DNA of 64,000 nt, from the NCBI GenBank assembly GCA_014529385.2, contig CM043961.1, forward strand, positions 9,798,978 through 9,862,977, written 5' to 3'. The DNA is from Adiantum capillus-veneris. Taxonomy: Eukaryota; Streptophyta; Polypodiopsida; Polypodiales; Pteridaceae. Positions 43,401 through 56,163 of the stretch are shown piece after piece (the stretch's first letter is position 1; every line of letters begins with the position of its first letter). The notes beneath the pieces were generated by a model. That model ran no database searches. It was given only the letters and a program-made list of their open reading frames with translations, and was not told where the DNA came from. The translations under genes were made by a program, and so were the position numbers.

Positions 43401-44048
43401 TTGGCCCTTCTATATATGTAAGATAACATGATCCATGTAGTTGATCAAACAATTCTTTGTGCGTTCTCATTAGGTCATGTGGTCCAAAATCCAACAACCA
43501 CAAACAAGCCAACAGATAGAATTTGTGAACCTCTTTGATATGTGAGACTTCCAAATAAGCATACTTGGAAGAAGAGTCAAGAGAAAAAAGCTACACCATG
43601 GGCACTACGATTTCCTTTTTGGCTCATGGTGCTTTCCCCTTGGCATAATCTTTCTTAGCATGACTACCCAACAAGAAATTGAACCAAAGGTTTTCTTGCT
43701 TATAACTATCAAATTATTGATAAGAGAGAGTCCTTGTTGCCGTTGGGTCTCTTGGATTGACAATTGGTAACTATCAGTGGATACTCTCTTGTATTATTAG
43801 TATGAAGTGATGCACATGGAGTATCACTAGCAGTAGTGCCTTGAATGCATCAAGAGTGTGATAGAAATGATGGATATCTCCCTATTTATTGGACAAATGT
43901 ATCCATCATATCCTTGTTTTGGTCTTTGTACTCATCACAAAAACTTGAGAGCTTCATACTATCGAGCTATTTTTCCACCTCTTTTGGGTCTAAAGTCAAC
44001 AAAAATTCAGCCTCCTACAAGGGGGATGCTCAGGCATGTGGTACAAAA
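43401..44048. other. No gene recognised
   Basis: I see no coding or structural signal here. It borders the short LTR element on its left. Confidence 0.4.
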
Positions 44049-44360
44049 TGTTGGGGTGTGTCCCACATCTGCACCACCAACTATCGGAAACCCTTTCTAC
44101 TTTGGAAGCCTACACTTGACATCATCACTTATGTCACTAGATTCTCTTTGCTTACTCCTATATAGAATTTCTATTCACACACTTTGTACCCCAATCATTA
44201 CCCCTTCATTTGAGCCCACTTTGTAACCTTCATTTGAATCTAGTTTGATAAATCTACTTTATGTTTTGCTTCTTGTGTTAGTGTGAATATCTCTCCCCCT
44301 AATCTCTCACTACACCATGAATGGCTCACTAAAGTTTTTTGCCATAGCCAATTACTTTCA
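44049..44360 (+). repeat. 5' LTR of short element
   Basis: TG...CA ended. It includes ACACTTTGTACCCCAATCAT and CTACACCATGAATGGCTCAC, both shared with the partner LTR. It is followed by the primer site. Confidence 0.8.
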
Positions 44361-45452
44361 TGTGGTATCAAAGTCGATGGTTCACGTCTATGCCTATTAA
44401 TCGTTTTATTAGGTGACTTAATTTTTTGCATTTAATCCCTTGCATTAGCATTATTAAGAAATTCACTCCCTAATTATCACTTGGGCATGAGCATGCTTCA
44501 CTACCCTTTGGTGTTTAGGTGAGGAGAAAGCTAGATTTAGCGCATCCAAGACAAGATCCATTAGGCCTTTACATTATCTCATTTAAAATATTATCTACAA
44601 GAGCATCAACATTACCCACTAAGTACATCATTAACACCATCACCTTGAGGAATTCATAGCTACTTTTGGAGGTCACTCAAGGAGGAGTGGAAAGAATTTG
44701 GAAATTTTTTGAATGTTCAACAACTTTGGCAAAGGTTGTGCTCAAGAATCAACATTTTGTCCAAGTTTGGAAGGGTAATTAGTTGAGATCTCACCTCAAA
44801 CTTGACTTTCCTACATTCTAGGAGAGAATATCTCCACCAACGTCTTGTACAACCCCAACTTGGTGAACTCAATACCTTGAAAGCCACCAAGCTCCACTCT
44901 CTGCCATATTTTCCAAATTCATTTTTACCTGCAGCTTGGGCGATACCTGTACAACAAGCACGTCACATAACGACTGCCCTATAGCATCCTTGCTTTGCAA
45001 TCAATGGCATGGAAAACCCTGTTATACTCACATGCACTACTAATGTAGTTTTCTGCCCTGCTCGGTGTGCCATACCCTCATCAACAGCCACTTGCTCCCC
45101 TCTTTTTCACTTAGCTTAGAGGTTCCATCCACATAGCACTAGTTCTATCTCCCAAGAGGAGTTTCCCACAAGCTTAAAACTTTGCAACCAAGCTGATGAA
45201 GGGCTTTTGTAGCTCCCTTGAAGCTTACGACTCCAAAAGCCAAAGCGCCAAACCTTCCAGAGCGCAAGCTTGTGGTGTTTTTCAAAGAAAATCTTGAACT
45301 TTAAAATTTTCAAATCCCTATGAAGAGGTGCTTCACCTTGGTAAAGAGTTGCTTCATATTCAGAACATATTTGTAACTTCCTCTTGTAAAACTCACCACG
45401 ACTAGACATCGCCCTCAAAAAGTAGGGTAAGACCTTCCTCATAGACGCGTGT

Positions 45453-45496
<44 letters not shown>

Positions 45497-45910
45497 TTGA
45501 GGCACGCTATGGGAAAATTTGCAAGAAACAATTTGTTTCGATGCCATGCTACCATCGACATCAATGATCACTTTCATGACAAATTTGAGGGGAGGAGAAA
45601 TGGCAACTACAACAACTTCGACAACACTTTGCAGTCAACATCGACAACAAAACACAATGAAAAAATATTTGAAGATCTAAAGTAGGCATTCACCTTTGAT
45701 ATTTCAACATTGGAGGAACCCTTCTAAAAGCACCATATTGACTTTGACCTACCACCTAGTTGACTACTATTCTATAAGGGAGGCAACATTTTTGTCTACT
45801 CCTACTGTCAAATTATATAGGATAGACATTTGATTCCCACACCCTATTGAGAATCTCCAAGGGATGATACTTTGTACTTTTGGGTGCTACTTGACACACA
45901 CGAGGAGGCT

Positions 45911-46236
45911 TGTTGGGGTGTGTGCCACATTTGTACCACCAACTAGTCAAAACCCCCTCTACTTTGGAAGCCTACATTTGAGATCATCACTTGTGTCACT
46001 AGATCCTCTTTCCCTACTCCTATAAAAGAAGTCCTATTCACACACTTTGTACCCCAATATTCACCCCATCATTTGAGTCCACTTTATAACCATCATTTGC
46101 ATTTAGTTTGATTAATCTACTTTATGTTTTACTACTTCTGTTAGTGTTAATCTCTCTCCCTAATCTCTTATGATTAACACACCAACTACACCATGAATAG
46201 CTCACTAGAATTTTTTGCCACGGCCAATTATTTTCA
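45911..46236 (+). repeat. 3' LTR of short element
   Basis: The partner of 44049-44360, with several substitutions and a small insertion (ATGATTAACACACCAA). Confidence 0.8.
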
Positions 46237-47420
46237 TAAATTAGAACCCTACCAAGTCATGAAATTACAAGTAATTTGGTGAGTCACTTCATGTTTTCAT
46301 TTAGTGCAACAATTTGGTGTTCTAATGAATCAATGTTGTGTGCCCGTAGGCACACATGTGAGATTTGTATGCCAAAGCTATAGAACAACCAAACTGTCAA
46401 GCAAAAGGAAGAAGAAGAGCATGAGAGGAAGGTAAAGGTCTACAAGGAGCCACCAATTTTGTACCCTTTTTTCTGCAAGCCACTATGTTGTTGTACTTAA
46501 TTCACCCTTTTATTAATGGTCCATGCAATTCAGACATATATATCCTATTTTTTGGTGGAAATAGTCTTAGGAAATGATCAAAGAGCTTGGTGTTTTCTTC
46601 TTGTAATTATGTGATGCTCTCAGAGCTCAAAGCTAGGTCCCAAGAACTATAATGAACCAATTTTGTCCATCAAGTGTGAACCCTATTTTTTTATAGCTCA
46701 TTATGATAAATAGCCACTTTTAGCTCATTTTGAGGGTTCTAAATTTGTGAAGCTAGTCACAAACACCTTGTGAGATTTGAGAAGACCGAGGATCTCCATA
46801 GCTTCTATATCCACACTCTAAGGATATATTCTCCTCCCACATGATCCCTCATGCATAGTGGTTGAGATTTTGAATACTAATGTTTTGACTCTCTTTTGCT
46901 TTGTGCATGTATGTTTGAAGTTGCTAATCAATCTTGCTTGCTTATTTGAAAGCTTAATCCTTGTGTGGTGCCATTTTGTTAAAAAATTATGCTCTAGGAT
47001 ACATGCTAAACTAGGAATGGAGTAGGAGGCACACTTGTTTGATCACTTGTGTACACACATTGCTCCTTGGTGCACGCTTTGAGTAGCTACATAATTTCAT
47101 GTCGCATTGGATGAGAATCTATGAAGCATTCGAGTAATTGAGTAGTGCAAACATAGGATAGGGTAGGCATTGTGCTCCAAGCGATAGGTCAACAAGTAAG
47201 AATGATGGATCTTACAATGCATTCACTTTGCATTCTCAAGGCCACCTATGTAGTGGTGTGTTTAGATAGTTTTCACGCTTCACGCTCTAGGTTAGGGTCA
47301 ACTTCTTTGTTCATTGGATTGAAAATTTTAGTTGTTTAGTGTGATGTTATACTACTATGGCCACACAACCTTCTTTTGGCATTGCTGTTGGGGAATGAGT
47401 GAAGAACAAATCCTAGGGGA
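46237..47420. other. No gene recognised
   Basis: Non-coding by eye. No repeat pair or RNA gene seen. Confidence 0.4.
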
Positions 47421-47746
<326 letters not shown>

Positions 47747-48637
47747 TGGTATCAAAACTTTGTGCTCGTATTGCAGGGAGGAGAAGCACATCACAATCTA
47801 GAAAAGAAACCAAAGAAAATCCATTGCTACGTTTTCTTGCCATTGGTGTTTTCTAGAGACAAGCTCAGGTGTGGCATTTCAAAAGGCACCAGCACTGGTG
47901 GTTAGGCCAAGAGGTGTGGTGATACCCATAAGGTCTGAAAGCGGTTCTTATAAATGCGAGAAGATGCTTTGTTTGGCTCGGGAACGTAAAGCCAAAGGCA
48001 AAAGCAGAAACTCACAAAAGGACAAAGGCAAAGGCAAGGTGGACATAGATAATAGTGATAAAGATTTGACAGAGGAGATTGACATGGCTCACGTGGTGGT
48101 GACCACAATGGCCATGATGTTGGATTTCTAGTTAGGTGGCAGTTGTCGCAACTAGCTTCAACCAAGGAGAGGCTTGTGAGTGGCAAAGAGGGGCTAACAA
48201 TGCTCCATACAAATAATTTGAACCCATGTGTTGGAGTTCAAGTTATTGGTGTTTGAACCCATGGGTTGGAGTTCAATGCACACATGCATCTGGCAAGTAA
48301 CCAATTAGATGTATCTAAAAGAACTATGGATGAGTGCACCAATCCATTGTTGCTGGTCAGATTACGGATGCAATGTGTTTCAAAGTTCCTTATCTAGAAA
48401 AGTTTGAATGTGATGTGTTCAAAATTCACGAATGGGGATTCTTGGACGTAGTCTGACCTACAATTCAATTTTCTATGAGGCAAGCAGTGCTCAAGATGGC
48501 ATTCTTCTAAGGTAAAAAGATTGGTGGCTGCATAAGCGAGGTGTATCTAGTGGAAGGTACCTCTACTAGAGTGTCCATGGTAGCTTCTTCATCAACTTGG
48601 TCTTTCTACATACGTCCACTATGATCTATAGAGAGGG

Positions 48638-48874
48638 TTTCAAAAGTCTATATCATCTCAAGTGAATAGCACAATATGATCCCAATATTTATTTGTTTGT
48701 CAAAGTCTGGGTAGGGCAATTTGCTAAGGTGAGTATATAAGCGCCACCTTGCCCCCATTGTCTTATCATCAATTCATTGCCAAGGCTAGTGGTTCAGTAG
48801 TCTTTCTTTCTCTCTTTCTCTCTCTCTTGTGTATTCTCGACATTGCTCTACGCTTCCACGTTGCAACTTTGACA
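48638..48874 (+). repeat. 3' LTR of the TRIM-like element
   Basis: The partner of 47421-47746, without the long microsatellite. The start is approximate. Confidence 0.75.
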
Positions 48875-50520
48875 GGGCAAGCATTGATGCATGCGTTTTG
48901 TTTTCTTGGGTTTGAACTTCATTCTCTAGATTAAATTAGATTAAGCATTAGAATCAATATTTTCTTTGATATGTGGGAGGCTCAAAAGCCCTCAAGAACC
49001 CTTATGATTGAGACTTTCTCCCACCAATTAGTTTTAGGGCTAATAAAGATTAGTAGTAGTTCAAAAAGTAGAATAATGTTAGAGTTAGGAAGAAGCATGG
49101 GAAAGTGTGTTTTAAACAAGGTGAAGAATCACGGTGGCCTGTTAAGGAAATGCAATGCAAAAGTAGACGAGGGTTGTGTTTGTGGAATTTATTTTTTCAC
49201 AACAAATATTTTGAAAGGTTGCAGAGAGGATATATTATAAAGGGAGTGATAGATAAATAAATGTAACTAATAGGTGAAGTTATTTCAGTGGTAAACATGG
49301 AGAAGTTACTTGTTGATCAACTTTGGCCAAACTTGAAAGTTTAGTTTATTGTTTTTTTAAGATTAATGTTGTAGTAATTTACATAAAGAAACCAATGTGA
49401 CTATTTCAATATAGGTTGGGATTTTAGAGTTAATATCGTCATTTATATGACATTGACGTCCGACCAAATGACATAGATCATTGAATTATAGAAACATCTC
49501 TAAGAAATGATGGGCCTAAGTAATTTTGTGTGAAAATTTAATAAATAATAATAATATTTCATAAAGATGGCTCTAGTTAATGTTATTTTTCTTTGTGCAA
49601 CATTCTCTTGATCAAGTGTTCCTTGTGACATGTATATATGAACTTTTTCTTTGAAATGTATTTTATCAATATTGGGAATGTATAAGCCTAATCCCTAATA
49701 ATATTCATATTACAATAAAGTAATAACATGACATTTGAATATTAAAACCAAAAGTCTTAAAAAAATCTTAATTGTGAAGAAAATATTTCATTTAAGGACA
49801 ACTTATAATTTTTTAGTTATAAATATTTGAAAAGGAAAGAAAAATTTACAACTAAAAAAATATGTTTTAAATCAAAAAGTTGAAAAGAAAGTCATTACGT
49901 TCTTAAATGAAGAGAACCATTTACAAACTAAATAAAGATAAAAGAAGAAAGTCAAGTGAGCATTAAATGAATCGACCAAGTTACAATGATGGAAAGACCC
50001 ATTTATATTATAAGATGAAGATATAATTTTTTAAAAACTTTCTTTAAAGAAGAAAACAAGGAAGCCAATGAGAATTCAAAGAAAGGACCAAATTATAACG
50101 ATGGAAAGACTCATTTACATTATAAAAGAAAGATGTAATCTTTATAAAACCTTCCTTTTTAACCAAAGAGGACACATATCCACCATCGGCAACCTCTGTA
50201 TCGACAGTTGAAAAATTGCACCATTTTTCCACCACAATCCTATGGCCTTATACATGCCAAAAACTATCATTTCATCTCTTTTTTTTCCAAAATGAACTAA
50301 GCTCAGATTGTTCTAGTCTTGGTGGGCGAACACCACATTTTTAATGTATTTTGTGCTCTGTTATTTTTTTGAGCTATTGTAGCTACACTGTGCATAAATA
50401 TGATCCTAGAGTAGGAGATGGATTCCCTGAGTTGTAATTTTGTCATGATATGTGTAAAGGCTCATGTGAGCCAGCCACCACTGGTAATTTAAAAAGCCCT
50501 AAGGATAAAATATAATATCA
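48875..50520. other. AT-rich, no gene recognised
   Basis: Long A/T stretches, with no frame longer than about 90 codons and none protein-like. Confidence 0.45.
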
Positions 50521-50529
50521 TTAGTGTGA

Positions 50530-52200
50530 AAAAGGAAGGTAAGGGTCATGGTCAAGCTCTAGGCTATTTTTATCAGATGCAGAGAGAGGGCATCTCTCCA
50601 AATAAAATCATGTACACTCGGGCCTTGAAGGCATGTGGCATCACACAAGATACTGATATGGGCAAAGGCATTGACGATGATATGGTTGGATAGGGGTTGT
50701 TGAATGAAAATTCCGTGCCTGGCATTGCCTTGCTCGACATGTATGCCAGATGTGGTGCACTTCATTAAGCACAAAAATGGATTGAGGATCTTCCTATCAA
50801 GAATCTCATCTCTTGAAATGCACTACTTATAGAATATACCTAACATGGGCAAGGCCAAGAATCTCTAGGCTATTTTTAGTGGATGCAGGTGTCTCTCTAG
50901 AGGCAATCACATATGCTTTGCACTTCCTTGATTGACGTGTATGCCAAATGTGGTGCACTTCATGAAGCACAAAAAATGCTTCAAGAGCTTCCTATTTAGG
51001 ATGTTCTCTCCTGGAATCCAATCATTGTGGGATATGCCCAACTTGGTACCAAGAAGCTCTTGATTGTTTTTGGTGGATGCGAAGCAAGGGTTTTTAGTCC
51101 ATATGCAATTACATACGCTTGCATCTTGAAGATAAGGGTCAACTGCAACGACTTTTTGAATGCAACTACCATGTTGACTAGATCCTCTACTCTAGCTTTT
51201 CCCCAATTTTCTTTGAGCACCACCACAAGCTTGGCATCATCAACCATTGTTGCAACTTGATGGGCTCTTCTCCTCCTCACATGCTTAATTCTGCAGGACT
51301 TCCTTCTCTGAGGCTCTGCAAGGTTGCAAGTCACAAGTATGTAGATGATAATTTCCAATGGCTCCAGGCTATTTTCAACATTTGCAAAGATCTCTCCAAA
51401 TGCAATCATGTATATAATGTATGCCAATTGTGGTGCACTTCATAAAGCAAAAAAAGTGCTTTAGAAGCTTTCTTTTCGAGATGCCGTCTCTTGGAATGTA
51501 GTGATCGTGTGATATGCCCACGATGTGGATATGGCCAAAAGAATTCACGATGATATTTTTAGTCAGTGGTTGTTGAAAGAAAACGTCGTGCTTGGAATTG
51601 CCTTGGTCAACGTGTATGCCAAATGTGGTGCAATTCATAAAGCACAAAAAGTGTTCGAGGAGCTTCTTGCTCGGGATTTTGTCTCATGGAATGCATTGAT
51701 TGCGGGATATGTCCAGCTTGGGCAGGGCCAAGAAGCTCTGGGCCATTTTTGGAAGATGGGAAGCAAGGGTGTCTCTCTAGATGCAATCACATACGCTTGG
51801 CACTGCCTTGGTCGACAAGTATTCTAGATGTAGTGCACCTCATTAAGCACAAAAACTCCTTGAGGAGCTTCCTTTTTGGGACGTGGTCTCTTGGAATGCA
51901 CTGATTGTGGGATATGCCCATGCGGGGCCAAGAAGCTCTGGGCTATTTTTGGTGGATGTGAAGTGGGGGTCTCTCTCCAAATGCAATCACATACGCTTGC
52001 ATCTTGAAGGTAAGGGTAAAGGCAAGGAAGCTTTGGGCTGTTTCCAAGAGATGCAGAGTGAAGGAATCTCTCCAAATGCAATCACATACACTTGCAATCC
52101 CATCCAAGATGTTGTCTCTTAAAACACACTAATTGTGGGATATGCCCAAGATGTTGATATGGACTAAAGAATTCGGGGTTTGGGTAGTTTATAAGGGGAG
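50530..52200 (+). pseudogene. Cluster of PLS-type PPR repeat units, degenerate
   Basis: At least four successive units repeat the same PPR blocks: GQALGYFYQMQREGISPNKI / RALKACG / ALLDMYARCGALH (50540-50790); a second from about 50870; VLGIALVNVYAKCGAIHKAQ / KVFEELLARDFVSWNALIAG / YVQLGQGQEALGHFWKM (51560-51760, the cleanest); a fourth from 51850. Intact relatives are organelle RNA-binding proteins, often with C-terminal E/DYW editing domains; none of those is seen here. Stops and frame changes in every unit show it is dead. About 200 bp of unrelated sequence interrupts it (51140-51345). Confidence 0.85.
51140..51345 (-). other. Foreign insert within the PPR cluster
   Basis: PPR similarity stops and resumes around this block. 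On the minus strand it is open (AEPQRRKSCRIKHVRRRRAH, then VKENWGKAR-like and VEDLVNMVVAFKKSLQL). I do not recognise it. Confidence 0.4.
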
Positions 52201-52557
52201 AAAGGGTGATCTTTTTTAGTTTTGAAGTAATCTTTTAGTTGAAGCATTCTTTCCATGGTCTTATGTGCTTCTAAGATGGTGTGGGGAAGATGGTGTGGAG
52301 TGCAGGATTGGGAGGTGGGGTAATATAGTTAAGGTCCAAGATTACGCATTTCTTTTCATTACATGTGGGAGGATGTGACGTGACATTGTGAATCAAATTA
52401 AAATCAATAATCTTATTGAAGGAGTAGGCCAATTGATTACCAAAAATTGAGAGGTTGTTGGCATGTGCGTTGGCAAGGGGGAATCTCGTCTTTTTTATGC
52501 TCTTACTTGTAGATGTGCAAATGATCCTCATGACTAAGTGACACGGAGCATTTAAGG

Positions 52558-52591
<34 letters not shown>

Positions 52592-53398
52592 TGAAAGGAT
52601 CAATGGATGGGAAGTCCATGCGCAACCGTTGAGGCGATCTACATCGCATATTTCTTGTTAAAACTAAACCCGGCCAAGAACTAAACCCAGCAAGGGGCCC
52701 CGTCCGGGTTTAGTCCTAGGTCAGTCCAGGTTTGCATTTATAACATTAGGGGGGGCTAGTTGTTCAAGATTAGCAAGTGGGGACAAGTGTGAGCATGCAA
52801 GTTGCATTTTTGAGTGCTCACTTCTCATTGGTGCATGTGGTAAGCATTCCATTTGAAGATTCTTAGCAATTTTTCATGATATACAAAAGCAAGGGCTCAT
52901 TGGATTTTGCTCTCTCTCACCCTCATTATCATTCTCTCAAAAGTGCCAAGAGTGGCCAAGCAAGTACCCTCTTTCTCCCTCTCACATGGGAGCTTAAGTG
53001 GTGGTTTCTATGCTCAAGGACTTGGCTATGTATGCAAATCCAAGCGAGTGAAAGATCTTCTTCTTCTTTATCATCTTCTACTACTCTATTAGTCTAAGCT
53101 ATGCTAAGAGCTTGCTCATAGAGTAAGTATATACAAAGTACAATTTCACTTGCCTAAAAAATAATTCTTTCTCCCTCATCTACCTCTTACCTTGAAGTTC
53201 TTTCTTCTTGCTTGGGTGTTTAGAACTTGGGAAGGAGGGTTACACCATGGAATCTTGAAGAACACCATCTTCTTGGTTTGAAGAAATCTCCATAAGAGCA
53301 CAAGTTGTGTTGTAATCAAAGCTCTCTTTGAGAGATAATTATGATACAAAGACCTTTGGAGGGGGGACCAACTCCAAGCAAATCTCGTGCTCATCAAG
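52201..53398. other. No gene recognised; poly-G run
   Basis: Contains a G run of about 30 (52559-52590). Positions 52880-53100 look like a plant promoter/5' UTR or LTR end (CT-rich, then CTTCTTCTTC) but no coding start follows. Confidence 0.4.
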
Positions 53399-53527
53399 TT
53401 GTCAATCTTAATTGTTGTATTCTCTTTGAATTATGTGCATGGTTTTAATGTTCTAATGCGTAAACGTGCAATGAAATTAGCCAGCACAACTTCTAGTCTC
53501 CTTTAAAGAATTCTCTTTAGGAAAACT
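53399..53527 (+). repeat. Dispersed repeat, copy 2
   Basis: Matches 42009-42137 in order and orientation. Confidence 0.75.
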
Positions 53528-55065
53528 CTCTCCTTCCATAAGATAAAATTCCACTGAGTCTAAAGTAAGTACTAGATTCTCTGACAAGTCCTCAAATTTA
53601 GATAGCAATTGGTCTAGTCCTTCAATAATTCTATTTCTTTCAATTCGGTTCACAATCTCACGTCACGTCCTCTCACATATAATGAAAAGAAAGGCGTTAT
53701 CTTGGGCCTATAATATATTCCCTCGCCTCCCAATCCTACACCCCACGCCACCTTAGAAGCACATAAGACCTTGGAAAGAAGTCTTTAACTAAATCCACAA
53801 AAAATCTTTTACTAATTAAGATCACACAACAGACTTGATGCCACCTAGAACACATTTTTGAGGCTTATAATACCCCTAGCTCTGAACAAGGACACCTGAA
53901 TTCCGAGTGAACTTTTCTAAGCTAAAATAAATCGAGCGACATACGGCAAAGAATCTCAACATAACATAAGTAGTAGAGGGTGATTGTAAAAAGCAAATGC
54001 ACAATTCTATCTAGCCTATAATAATATTCAAGATTTTTTCTTTGTGTTGAGTTCACGTTTTTTTTAGCGAATAGAGATGACAATCAAAAGCCAAAATATA
54101 TCATTTACTAGATGCAATCGAGGGGCCCAGTTAAAAGAATCTTCTCACCTAGTACAAGCACTAGAGGGGTGAAAATACAAAATCTACTCTACATTGAAAA
54201 TCGATATTTTTTGTAGGTGTGGAAAAGTTTGGTTTCTTTTAGCAAAGAGAAACGGTGAGCAAAAAGAAAAGTATTCTCTCTACTAGAAGTACTAGTAGCA
54301 TAGAAAGAATATCTTCTCACTTGCCATAAACATTAGTGTGGCATCCATGTTGAAAGCACAAGTCCCACCTACTTGAAATCTGGAGGAATTTGTCATTTCT
54401 TTGAAAATCTAAATGGTGATCAATGATAAAAGAGAATTTCCTTTGATGGACATAGCATGGGACACAAAAGTTACCCAAAAAATATATGAAGTTGGAATGT
54501 GAGAGTAGCCAAAAATATGCAAAGAAACAAAAATAGATCAAGAGATTCCTTATATAAATGTTGTATATCACGTGAATTCAAACTTTCATGAATAAAACAT
54601 ACCCTTTTTCCATTCAATTTAATCTATGTATCTGATTCTTGCTCTTTTGTAATTTACAAATGTGTTAACAATGGGGCTAAATAACCCTTTAAACATACTT
54701 TCCAGTTACCACTCCCCTCACTCCCCCCAGAATTAGCTACCCATGTTTCAATAGGAACTCAAAACATGTTTTTATAAGGCAATAAGGTCATTGCAAAAGA
54801 TTTCACACCCATTATCAATTCCACATGCATGCATTCATATATAAATTCATATGTCCAATGTAGCCTCGTTCCCATGCCAATTCCATATTTATATTCTTCA
54901 CTATGGATGCACTTTACGTCCTAGTACCTCTTATTGCTCTAAGAAAAGGTCATGAGGAGACTTGAGATCAAACAATCCACCATCAAACGTTAGCATAAGC
55001 TTTTGACCAAGCTTTGGAAGAAAGATTCCTACCCAATAGAACTTTTTCCTAAGCAAGATGTACAC

Positions 55066-55124
<59 letters not shown>

Positions 55125-55199
55125 AATCATCGTCTACGGAGGTCAGATATGACCTATGGGACCAAAAACAAAACATTACAAAAGGGTTGCTTCTGATAC

Positions 55200-55262
<63 letters not shown>

Positions 55263-55300
55263 CCCTCTATGGGCAATTGCATGGATGTGTTGTCTTCAAT
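53528..55300. other. No gene recognised; two GA microsatellites
   Basis: No protein-like frame. (GA)n runs at 55073-55121 and 55204-55259 lie close together, just left of the LARD. Confidence 0.5.
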
Positions 55301-55305
55301 AGCAG

Positions 55306-56143
55306 TGTTAGCAGCGGCTAACACAGGCTACACCAATTATGCACCAAGCTGTAGATGTGCTATAGTGCACAATATTTCCTTTTCATTGTATAGGGCCTTG
55401 GGCTCATTTAGGAGTTCCAAAGTTGTATGAGTCTAGGCTAGAGAGCTCAACTTTATCCCATAGTTGAAGGGTTTGAGGCCCAAAGCTATAAAAGAGCCCT
55501 ATGCTTAATGACAAGTCATTCTTGGGTGAGGACTCCTCTTTGTAGAGTGGATGGTCATGAGGCTCATGGGCTTTCCATGCCCATGTAGCTCTTGATTTCT
55601 AATAATCAATTACACCTTCTTTCTTATTAATCTCTTTGTTTGATTATGTGGAGTGAAATTGTATTAGTGTGATGGTAGATCTCTAATCCTTGTTTTGAGG
55701 TAATCTATTCTATCCACACCATTGGCCATGGTGTGTGAGGGTTGTGCCTTCCTTCTCTTCATATCTCTCTACAAGGTGCGGTTAGTGTGTGTGCATATGT
55801 AGTCGTATTGAGGGGTTGTGCCAGAATGGACACACTAATGCAGAGTAGGTATGTTAATTGCATGCTTGTGTAGTTGTGATTAAGAGTTGTGAATAAGAGT
55901 GATTGATGTGAGAGGTTAATTTCAACCACGTGATTGTGTGCAAGTGATTAGTGAGTAGGAATGTGTTGTTGATTAGAGGAAGCCCCTTTCCATGGCTTCT
56001 CTCTATGATGAGAAGAAGGATCCCTTGAATCCTCTATGTCTATACATCCAAGGCTCGTGCTTCCATGCCCTCGCCAGGTTGCCGATCCACGATTTGACAA
56101 TTTTGTGGGTTGCGATTAGGTCGTGCTACAATGCATCCCTACA
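55306..56143 (+). repeat. 5' LTR of the LARD
   Basis: Starts TGTTAGCAGCGGCTAACAC and ends GCATCCCTACA. A small palindrome GTTAGCAGCGGCTAAC lies at the start. Confidence 0.92.
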
Positions 56144-56145
56144 TT

Positions 56146-56163
56146 TGGCGCCGTTGCCGGGGA
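56146..56163 (+). promoter_or_regulatory. Primer binding site, tRNA-Asp
   Basis: TGGCGCCGTTGCCGGGGA, 18 of 18 complementary to the 3' end of plant tRNA-Asp as I recall it, two bases after the LTR. Confidence 0.92.

Larger units (their letters stand above)
44049..46236 (+). mobile_element. Short non-autonomous LTR retrotransposon, about 2.2 kb
   Basis: LTRs at 44049-44360 and 45911-46236 are clearly homologous, both starting TGTTGGGGTGTGT and ending CCAATTA-TTTTCA/CTTTCA. A primer site (TGGTATCAAAGTC, from 44363) follows the first, and a purine-rich GAGGAGG precedes the second. The 1.55-kb interior has no recognisable gag or pol, only scraps, and an AC microsatellite (45452-45494). Flanking pentamers (caaaa / taaat) do not match well, so target duplication is not shown. 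Confidence 0.75.

Noticed and set aside
43845-44226. Overlapping frames of 106 and 122 codons
   Set aside because: Most of their length is LTR sequence (44049-44360), and the same region in the partner LTR is not open.
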